Origin: CAXTTV01 sp964247295
GTDB taxonomy: Bacteria; Chloroflexota; Ktedonobacteria; Ktedonobacterales; Ktedonobacteraceae
Length of the DNA: 10,763 nt
Assembly (NCBI GenBank): GCA_964247295.1
Contig: CAXTTV010000170.1
Coordinates: forward strand, 1-10,763
Direction of reading: 5' to 3'
Positions 1 through 5,160 of the stretch are shown here, in pieces (the stretch's first letter is position 1; each line of letters opens with the position of its first letter). The notes under the pieces were generated by a model, which did no database searches, was not told where the DNA came from, and worked only from the letters and a program-made list of their open reading frames with translations. The position numbers and the translations under genes are program-made.

Positions 1-160
1 TATTCTCATTTAAAGAGAGAAAGGGATACAAAATCTTCCAGAAAATTAAAGTATCAACGAAACGTAGAAGCCAGCGGATATTTAAGCGCTTCAGAAAATT
101 CCAGCGATTCGTCAGGAATAACCGTTTTTCTGGTTCTAAAAAGAATATTCCTTTGATACG

Positions 161-181
161 AAGCACCCTGTTCAGGTGCTT
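161..181 (+). promoter_or_regulatory. Leader hairpin upstream of the Thg1-like frame
   Basis: A 7-bp perfect stem, AAGCACC at 161-167 and GGTGCTT at 175-181, encloses a 7-nt loop and is followed by an AT-rich stretch. A longer weak inverted repeat (AGGAATA 114-120 with TATTCCT 146-152) lies just before it. The hairpin ends 22 bases before the ribosome binding site AGAAAGG (204-210) of the frame that opens at 217. It could be a weak terminator of something upstream or a leader structure. Positions 1-216 otherwise show no convincing gene: a Lys/Arg-rich open frame runs from 3 to 260, but it has no recognisable motif. Confidence 0.3.
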
Positions 182-216
182 TGTATTATATAAAAAATTA
201 CTAAGAAAGGAATCTG

Positions 217-1131
217 ATGCGGAACCAGAACATTCAAGAGATCACGGATCGGTTCCGGGCTAAGGAGGCTGAGTACGATCTACGTATACCGTTGGGGTAA
301 TGGATTGTCGTGCGGACGGATGGGCGGAGTTTCTCCTGCCTCACCGAAAAGAATTTCCAGAAACCCTTTGATCCCGCCTTTCACAAGTTAGATGAGATCT
401 CACTGATTCTCCCGCCCTCGTGGGATCATTTTGATCGGCGGGTCGAGAAAATCCTCTCCCTGTCCGCCAGTATCTTTGGGATCAATTTTACACAGGAATC
501 TGGAAACATCCTGGCGCAGTTTGACAGTCGGATCAGCACATTTGAAATCATCGAGGAAATCATAGATTACTGTGTCTAGTGGCAGCTTGACGTACGGCGG
601 TGCGCGCTCAGCACCCTCTTGTACTGGACATTGAGGCACGAGGGAAGCACCGCAAAGCAAGCGTCAAGGGTATTGAACAAAGCCGAGCGAGCCGAGAAAG
701 AGGCTCTGCTGCTAGAGCGCGCCATAGATTTTAACCAGATACCTGCGTGGCAGAGGATTGGTGTTGGCCTCAGTTGGGAGACCTATAAGAAGATTGGGTT
801 TGACCCCATCAAAAAGATCGAGGTCAAAGCGAAGCGGCGGAGGGTTGGAGTCCAGGAGAACCTGCTTGTGGGGAGTGCTTACGAAGCGTGGGTTAAAGAG
901 ATCCTCTTGAGCGGAGAAGCCACCCTTCTAAAGAAGTAAAGGGCTATTCCTGAACATGTCAAAGTAGAAGTTCGTCAGAGAGATAGAAATCGGTGTATGC
1001 AGTGTGGATATGAGGGACCCTATCTAGAATTTGATCATCTGACTCCCCGCAGTAAAGGTGGTCCAAACACGGTAGAGAATATTCAGCTTCTTTATCGAAT
1101 ATGCAATCTAAAAAAATGCAACAGAATTTAA
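217..1131 (+). pseudogene. Thg1-like tRNA(His) guanylyltransferase with HNH tail, three in-frame stops
   Basis: From ATG 217 (ribosome binding site AGAAAGG at 204-210) one frame runs 304 codons to TAA at 1129-1131. It is broken by TAA at 298 (codon 28), TAG at 577 (codon 121) and TAA at 937 (codon 241). Read across the stops, it follows the Thg1/TLP family, which adds nucleotides 3'-to-5' to tRNA ends. It shows VRTDGRSF with the first metal Asp (codon 35), DEIS with the second acidic pair (codons 59-60), FDRRVEK, FDSR, RRCAL.TLLYWTLR and WQRIGVGLSWETY. The two metal sites are only 24 residues apart, where the family has about 47, so roughly 23 residues of the palm are missing in frame. Codons 242-304 are an HNH domain: CMQC, FDHLTPRSKGG, NTVENIQLL. 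Its second Cys pair is damaged (LLYRICN). It is almost certainly non-functional, but no frameshift is seen. Confidence 0.85.
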
Positions 1132-1139
1132 TAAATGAA

Positions 1140-1199
1140 TAGGAGATCTCCGGTAAAGTGTGGGATAAAGTGATGGTATTGGAGCATAGGAGATCTCCG
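1140..1199. repeat. Two direct copies of a 13-base palindrome-bearing motif
   Basis: TAGGAGATCTCCG occurs at 1140-1152 and again at 1187-1199, 47 bp apart. Each copy contains the perfect 10-bp palindrome GGAGATCTCC. The pair lies just after the end of the HNH frame and just before the possibly structured stretch. It could be a pair of protein-binding sites, a duplicated insertion footprint, or the edge of a repeat element. Nothing in the sequence decides between these. Confidence 0.5.
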
Positions 1200-1348
1200 A
1201 GGAGGTGAGAGAGGCCTGTGACTTTCGGTGGATGGGTAACCTCCGGGCTACGGGTTCCCGACGTGGGAGGGCTCTGGCGAGGAAATCGGGCCTGTTCCAT
1301 CCGGCGCATAAACGGTCGGTTCTACGATTCCCCGAGCGGTTCGCCTGC
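1200..1348 (+). ncRNA. Possible structured RNA, unidentified
   Basis: This gene-less GC-rich stretch has several nested complementary segments. GGAGGT (1201-1206) pairs with ACCTCC (1239-1244). CGGG/CCCG forms a tight hairpin at 1251-1260. CGAGGAAATCG (1278-1288) pairs imperfectly with CGATTCCCCG (1325-1334), and this helix is extended outward by GCTC (1271-1274) with GAGC (1334-1337). The long-range helix of about 13 pairs enclosing ~36 nt is the strongest signal. The open frames through here overlap in several phases and look like by-products of stop-poor GC-rich DNA. A HEARO/omega-RNA relative is one hypothesis, because these RNAs are abundant in Ktedonobacter, but I cannot confirm it by eye. 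The strand is a guess. Confidence 0.25.
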
Positions 1349-1437
1349 ATGACACCATAGTGCGTCCTTTTACTCCGCAAGCAAGCGAAACATCATGCCC
1401 TGTCGAGCACCACAGCCTATGGAAACCGTTTCCAGAA

Positions 1438-1822
1438 GACCCTGTTGAGAAAAGAAGATGTTCCTGTGCGGGGAGAGACTCGAATGGGATAGGTCGGGTC
1501 ACGCGTGGATCCGTGGAGAGGGAACCCACCACCCTTCGTCGGAAGCCAAACCATCCAGGGATTCGCAGGTCCGCCCACGTGTGTGGCGGTGGTGAAGGGA
1601 GCGAGGGTGCTGGGAAATTTGGCGAAAGATCGAAGAAGGCCCGTGGACGCGGCGTAAGACGGCCCATCGAGCGCCGCGATGACGTGCCGCATTTGGCGCA
1701 CAGCGCCATGCCTTCGGGGAGATTCTGCGATCCCGAAAGGATGCGCACGCTTCGCGAAGCGCTCCTCCCGCGCCTGAAGGGCGTTTCCCCTTTTCCCAAC
1801 AGAGTCGCAAGCTGCTCCCCTA
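1438..1822 (+). repeat. GC-rich mosaic repeat element with inverted ends (copy 1)
   Basis: The left end GACCCTGTTGAGAAAAG (1438-1454) and the right end CTTTTCCCAACAGAGTC (1790-1806) are inverted repeats matching at 15 of 17 positions. A terminal hairpin (1802-1817) and CCCTA follow the right end. Positions 1478-1516 match the reverse complement of 8197-8235 at 34 of 39 positions, all five differences being transitions. Positions 1640-1699 match the reverse complement of 3218-3276 at about 50 of 60. It also holds a 14-bp palindrome (1748-1761), a hairpin at 1495-1513 and one at 1571-1589. The right end touches the TAG stop of the leftward hydrolase gene. No transposase is present, so it is a non-autonomous element or a repeated RNA locus. 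The open frames inside are not supported as genes. Confidence 0.65.
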
Positions 1823-2326
1823 CTTTTGTGTCAGCGGGATCAGGGCGGCGGGTAGCGGCTGATCTGTGAGCCAGTCCCTGACGACGCTGTTGAAGAGTTC
1901 AGGTTTGTGCAAATTCCAGCCATGTTCCTTAAGGCTTAAGCCTGGTATAGGGTGAAGCAGCGCGCTGCTCACAATCGCGTGATCTATAATGTGAGATGCA
2001 GTGCTTAATAGTTGAACACTTAGCTGCGCTCCTTCCGAGAGGCCGATCACGTGGGCGCGTCCCTTGTGAGCCTTTTTGCTGATAAGCTCCGCGACACGAC
2101 TCGCTGCGTCTTTGATTGTGAAGGGCCGGGTCCCAGCGCTAAGCCCGTGCTCGGGAAGATCAGGGATTAGACAGTGATAGGTATTTTGTAGAGCTTCAAT
2201 TTGAGGGGTCCACATCCAGCCTCCAATGCCCCCGGCGTGCAGGAAGCAGATTGTAGGAGCGTTCTCAGGTCCGCATTCGCGGGTACTTAAGCCCGTAACA
2301 CTAATTTTAGGAAGTGTTTCAAACAT
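1820..2326 (-). pseudogene. Alpha/beta hydrolase with an internal deletion
   Basis: The 168-residue product has the beginning and end of an alpha/beta-fold hydrolase. It shows an oxyanion-hole HAGG near residue 30, the nucleophile elbow GLSEG (Ser97), and a C-terminal HGWNL (His135) followed by PELFNSVVRDWL, the usual last helix. Family members are commonly about 240-260 residues. Here residues ~125-134 jump directly from the strand after the nucleophile helix to the catalytic His. The cap and the strand carrying the catalytic acid, perhaps 70-90 residues, are therefore absent. The junction region carries two CTTAAG repeats, which could have mediated an in-frame deletion. ATG 2326 has AAAAGGG upstream. 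The TAG stop lies at the very end of the repeat element at 1438-1822. Probably inactive; a shortened working enzyme is less likely. Confidence 0.7.
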
Positions 2327-2395
2327 ATCTACCCTTTTCTTAGAACAGGGTCATAGCGACCGTGAAGATCCCGTCACTGAGAGCCGCTCCAGGCT

Positions 2396-2416
2396 ATTGC
2401 CGGCAATCATATTATA
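2396..2416 (-). promoter_or_regulatory. Possible -10 box with downstream palindrome before the hydrolase gene
   Basis: On the minus strand TATAAT occurs at 2416-2411. It is followed 3 bases later by the perfect 12-bp palindrome ATTGCCGGCAAT (2407-2396), around where transcription would start. This is a typical operator position. No good -35 box is visible at the right distance, so the promoter call is weak. Confidence 0.3.
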
Positions 2417-2447
2417 GTAGGTTTGGAATGGTCTCATCTTTTACCGT

Positions 2448-3053
2448 TTAAGCCTGTTCTTTGTTGAGAATGGTGTGGTTCTGGCATCTATTCAGTGCAT
2501 GTTGCAACGAGGTGTAACAGAGCCTGAGATCCGTTTCAAGCTTTACCCAATCGCTCTCCACATTAGTAGATTTGCCTCCAGTGATAAGATCGACAGTATC
2601 AGCGGCCCGGACGCGTAGTCTGGCGGACTCGCGCACCTCGTTCTCCGGCAGGTTCAGCAGGGTACTGTGAAGTTTGATAAGAGTCTGTACAAACTCAGTT
2701 TTATCGTCAGTACCCGCGAGACGCCGATGCACGTCGAAGTATCGTAGTTCCAGGGCCGCCGCCTTAACAGGATCAAAGTCAACGCCGGAGTAGCACTGCG
2801 CGATTTTATAGAACTGTTCCAGATTAAACAGAACCTTCTCTAGATCGTGATTCACAGGGACCCAGAGAATCGAGGCCCGTGTGATATAGTAAGCAGCCAG
2901 GAGAGACATAGGAAAAGGGATCTTAAATTGCTCCTGACAGAGGGCGACAATCAACAGGAGGAGTTTTATCCAGCGCCTATTATAATAGGCTCGCCAGCCA
3001 GCGGCCTCCAGGTAGGCCATCCGCTCGGGATTCAGTTTAATAACCTTCGCCAT
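2448..3053 (-). CDS. Conserved hypothetical protein, 201 aa
   Basis: I do not recognise a named family. The ATG at 3053 is preceded by AAGGAG (about 3060-3065) at good spacing, and the stop is TAA at 2448. The N-terminus is polar (MAKVIKLNPERMAYLE). It is followed by an aromatic stretch (WRAYYNRRW) and a hydrophobic segment at about residues 28-66 that may be one or two membrane-associated helices. The rest is helical and charged, including ELRYFDVHRRL and a C-terminal part with several Leu-rich amphipathic helices. No catalytic motif is visible. The codon pattern and clean ribosome binding site argue that it is a real gene. It lies alone between the deleted hydrolase and the MITE, so the context gives no role. 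Similar small proteins in Chloroflexota are the likely relatives, but that is recollection, not shown here. Confidence 0.75.
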   Translation of the reverse strand: MAKVIKLNPERMAYLEAAGWRAYYNRRWIKLLLLIVALCQEQFKIPFPMSLLAAYYITRASILWVPVNHDLEKVLFNLEQFYKIAQCYSGVDFDPVKAAALELRYFDVHRRLAGTDDKTEFVQTLIKLHSTLLNLPENEVRESARLRVRAADTVDLITGGKSTNVESDWVKLETDLRLCYTSLQHALNRCQNHTILNKEQA

Positions 3054-3147
3054 GCACCGCTCCTTCTGTCACAAAAAAGAGTCAACCTGCACCGGTGACC
3101 CCTATACTTTAGTTTATCATATGTAACCCTCTATGGGATTATGAATA

Positions 3148-3329
3148 TCTTGCTTTGGGTGCAGTTCATTCGAGAAGGGCAAGGGGCTGGAGCGCCTTCC
3201 TTTCCATGGCGCGTCCCGCGCCAGAAGCGGCATGTCTCGCGTTGCTCGATGGGCCGTCCTACGCCACGTGAACGGGTTCTCTGCTCACCAACTGACTCCG
3301 CAAACATGCGAACTGCACCCTCTTGCTTT
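3148..3329. mobile_element. MITE, 164 bp, with 11-bp TIRs and 9-bp target duplication
   Basis: The element spans 3157-3320 and begins with GGGTGCAGTTC and ends with GAACTGCACCC, perfect 11-bp inverted repeats. It is flanked directly on both sides by TCTTGCTTT (3148-3156 and 3321-3329), a perfect 9-bp target site duplication. It encodes no transposase and must have been moved in trans. A 9-bp duplication is seen with several DDE transposase families, so the parent cannot be named. Inside, 3218-3276 matches the reverse complement of 1640-1699. The hairpin GGCGCG-TCC-CGCGCC sits at 3208-3222. The insertion is young enough for both duplication copies to be intact. Confidence 0.9.
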
Positions 3330-3469
3330 CTTTTTTCTAAAGGTATAAAAGTTCTTGTATCTAATGTAGAAATCTGAGCAATTCTTAGCCATTTGTGGAT
3401 GTGCTTCAGAATGCAATACTGGTCGCTCTGGTTATGATTCAACCAATTGTCGAAGGGTAGCTAAGTGAC
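3330..3469. other. Intergenic stretch beside the MITE
   Basis: No gene is called here. With the MITE and one duplication copy removed, a minus-strand frame would read from TTG 3442 through the insertion point to a stop near 3118, about 51 codons, with no clear ribosome binding site. It may be a small gene or gene remnant hit by the MITE, or chance. Confidence 0.3.
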
Positions 3470-4102
3470 TTATCTTTTGATGGGTGTTGCTGAAGAGGGA
3501 GCTTGAAGTCCTCCAGCGAGAAATCTAAGCAGCCAGGAACGTTCATCTGCGAGCGTCCTCTCTTGATTCAGGGGTGAGTGCATCAGATGCCTGCCTTGAT
3601 TAGCCATCAAGAGATTACGGGCGCGCTCAAAGCGCCACCAGAGCTCGTCGGGTGGCAGGGATGGAAGGATCTGCCGTAGGGCCTCGTAATAGCGGCGCGT
3701 AACCTCTTCTCCGCCCTCAACTTGATGGCTGTTCCCACCGGGTGTACCGATGCTGCGACCACCCATCCAGGCTTGCATCCACTCGCGGCCACGCGCCATA
3801 TCAAAAAGCTTAAAAATGGGAAGGGCATAGGCGGAAAGCAGATCTTCAACCGAAGGGGTCTGCTCCCGAGCTTCGATCTGTTGAAGCGCGAGAAGTTGCG
3901 AAGCATTCACAGGAGTAAAAAAGCGCGCCGCCATCGCCTGAAGCAGAGCCGCTTTCGAGCCAAAATGATAATTTACAGCCGCCAGATTTACCCCTGCCAG
4001 GGTCGTCACAGCTCGCAGAGAGACCGCCTCCAATCCCTGATCATCAAAGATCTGTTTGGCAGCCTCCAGAATCCGTTCTTTCGTATCATTGACACTCATC
4101 AA
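3470..4102 (-). CDS. TetR/AcrR-family transcriptional regulator
   Basis: The 210-residue protein has a classic TetR N-terminal DNA-binding domain at about residues 6-55. It runs KERILEAAKQIFDDQGLEAVSLRAVTTLAG followed by the recognition helix and the signature AVNYHFGSKAALLQAM. The C-terminal 150 residues are a helical ligand-binding and dimerisation domain of unassigned type. The start is ambiguous. TTG at 4102 lies 9 bases after AGGAG, while the next codon, ATG at 4099, lies 12 bases away, so TTG fits the ribosome binding site better. It is divergent from the membrane-protein operon starting at 4264, and a palindrome suited to a TetR dimer lies between them. This suggests that it represses that operon and probably itself. 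The ligand is unknown. Confidence 0.92.
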   Translation of the reverse strand: MMSVNDTKERILEAAKQIFDDQGLEAVSLRAVTTLAGVNLAAVNYHFGSKAALLQAMAARFFTPVNASQLLALQQIEAREQTPSVEDLLSAYALPIFKLFDMARGREWMQAWMGGRSIGTPGGNSHQVEGGEEVTRRYYEALRQILPSLPPDELWWRFERARNLLMANQGRHLMHSPLNQERTLADERSWLLRFLAGGLQAPSSATPIKR

Positions 4103-4156
4103 GAAAAATTACTCCTGGCTTCCTCTCTTGACAGAAAGCAGCATTTTTCGCTAAGA

Positions 4157-4183
4157 TTCAAACAGTATTCAAACGTGTTTGAA
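4157..4183. promoter_or_regulatory. TetR-type operator with an extra phased half-site
   Basis: TTCAAAC (4168-4174) and GTTTGAA (4177-4183) form a perfect 7-bp inverted repeat with a 2-bp centre. A further direct copy of TTCAAAC at 4157-4163 lies exactly 11 bp, one helical turn, before the first arm. The site sits in the 161-bp divergent region between the TetR gene and the membrane-protein operon, and is the natural operator for that regulator. Confidence 0.75.
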
Positions 4184-4208
4184 AAGAATTTAGCAAGGAA
4201 GTTTATAA
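4179..4208 (+). promoter_or_regulatory. Likely promoter of the membrane-protein operon
   Basis: TTGAAA (4179-4184) serves as a -35 box with TTATAA (4203-4208) as a -10 box, spacing 18. The -35 box overlaps the right arm of the TTCAAAC palindrome, so a bound TetR dimer would block it. The start codon at 4264 follows about 50 bases later. Confidence 0.5.
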
Positions 4209-4263
4209 AAGGCTATCAAATTTTCTTTTCATTGTATCAGATTATAGGGAGAAGGTACGACGA

Positions 4264-4638
4264 ATGGATGTGATAGTGCAGCAGGAGCGCGTGCAAAAGC
4301 GCTTAAAGATAGTGCAATGGGCGGCCCTAGTAGATTTGGTGCTGCTTGTGGTGCTGGTAGCCTCAGCGATTACCGGGCAAAGAGATCTGGTGCATGTGTT
4401 AGGACCGATTCATGGGATCAACTTTCTTTTGCTCATAGTGATTGCCGGAGTCGCGGTTCTGGATGGTCTTTGGGGTTGGTGGTTTCCGCTGCTCATCTTC
4501 TTTACGGCTGGTCCGCCGGGAGCCTTTATTGGAGAATGGATTGTAGGAAAACACCTCAAAGAGCAGGCTAATCGCCAGAGTTTACATAATCAGGGTGGGT
4601 CAGAATCAGCAATGGATACCACTGAAGAGTTAGCGTAA
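4264..4638 (+). CDS. DUF3817-like integral membrane protein
   Basis: The 124-residue protein has a charged N-terminus and about three membrane helices: WAALVDLVLLVVLVASAI, INFLLLIVIAGVAVLDGLW and WWFPLLIFFTAGPPGAFIG. A polar tail follows. The pattern of a conserved GPIHG before the second helix and a Gly/Pro-rich FTAGPPGAFIGE in the third resembles the DUF3817 family of small membrane proteins of unknown function. The start is firm: GGGAGAAGG (4247-4255) lies 8 bases before ATG 4264. It is the first gene of a two-gene operon, with only 17 bases between its stop and the next ATG. It is likely controlled by the divergent TetR regulator through the palindrome at 4168-4183. A regulator-plus-membrane-protein pair suggests a response to a membrane-active or hydrophobic compound, but this is inference. 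Confidence 0.8.
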   Translation: MDVIVQQERVQKRLKIVQWAALVDLVLLVVLVASAITGQRDLVHVLGPIHGINFLLLIVIAGVAVLDGLWGWWFPLLIFFTAGPPGAFIGEWIVGKHLKEQANRQSLHNQGGSESAMDTTEELA

Positions 4639-4655
4639 AAGCAGAAGGAGTGTTG

Positions 4656-5090
4656 ATGATGGTCTTCTTAACCTGGTTGATCCGCTGGGGTCATGTAGTT
4701 TTCGCGGCGGCCTGGGTCGGCGGCTATGCCATGCTAGCCCTCGCGATCCTCCCCCGGATCGAGAAAGGGGCCAGCGAGTCCTTAGTCAGCCTGTCGATCG
4801 CGACCGTGCGTCTTCTCACCTATACAGGGACGCTGACCCTCACCTTTGGCATTGTCCTGATTACCCGCACACGTTCGTTCTCAAATATATTTGGAACAAC
4901 GTGGGGAACCCTGGTCTTGATCGCTTTCGTGATCGCCATCGTATTGTTAGGAATAGGAGATGGAGCGCTACGGCCAGCGATCCTGAGACGGGCCAGAACG
5001 GGAGAGGCCCCGGCGAGGACGTGGGCGATCGTCGGGTTGATTCTCACAGTTATTGCTGTAGCGGTGATGACAGCCACAACCTACGTATAA
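4656..5090 (+). CDS. CopD-like four-helix membrane protein
   Basis: The product is a 144-residue membrane protein with four hydrophobic segments. The first contains WGHVVFAAAWVGG, the His-containing first-helix pattern of CopD/DUF2269-type proteins. Later segments are LTYTGTLTLTFGIVLI, TLVLIAFVIAIVLLGIG and AIVGLILTVIAVAVM. GTG at 4650 would give a longer frame but overlaps the ribosome binding site AAGGAG (4645-4650). That site fits ATG 4656 (5 bases) or ATG 4659 (8 bases), so the true start is one of these. CopD proteins are linked to copper handling, but only the fold is suggested here and no extra metal-binding motif is visible. It forms an operon with the preceding DUF3817-like gene and is probably under the same TetR control. 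Confidence 0.75.
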   Translation: MMVFLTWLIRWGHVVFAAAWVGGYAMLALAILPRIEKGASESLVSLSIATVRLLTYTGTLTLTFGIVLITRTRSFSNIFGTTWGTLVLIAFVIAIVLLGIGDGALRPAILRRARTGEAPARTWAIVGLILTVIAVAVMTATTYV

Positions 5091-5137
5091 TGAAAAATTT
5101 TCGAGAGAAAAGGAAAATACGGCCTTATCGTTCTCAC

Positions 5138-5160
5138 AAATGGCTGTAAAACCATTTCTT
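5138..5160 (+). terminator. Weak hairpin between converging genes
   Basis: AAATGG (5138-5143) pairs with CCATTT (5152-5157) around an 8-nt loop and is followed by CTT. It lies 48 bases after the CopD-like gene and directly at the 3' end of the converging antiporter gene. The position suits a shared terminator, but the stem is short and AT-rich. Confidence 0.35.

Noticed and set aside
3..260. Lys/Arg-rich open frame at the left edge
   Set aside because: No motif, a second frame is open over the same bases, and it runs into the ribosome binding site and start of the Thg1-like gene.
940..1131. HNH segment as part of an IscB protein
   Set aside because: No RuvC-like motifs flank it; the upstream frame is Thg1-like and the HNH pattern is of a different subtype.
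1132..1830. CRISPR array or group II intron
   Set aside because: There are no regularly spaced repeats, no reverse transcriptase and no recognisable domain V hairpin.
1248..1869. Long overlapping open frames on both strands (up to 183 residues)
   Set aside because: They overlap in several phases through GC-rich repeat DNA, have Arg/Pro/Ser-rich composition and no motifs, and the repeat copies elsewhere do not preserve the frames.
3131..3442. Minus-strand frame of 103 codons through the MITE
   Set aside because: Two thirds of it lies inside a transposed element with defined ends, so it cannot be an ancestral gene in that form.
3722..4273. 183-codon plus-strand frame opposite the TetR gene
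   Set aside because: It is antisense to a clear TetR protein and covers the divergent promoter region; no family features.
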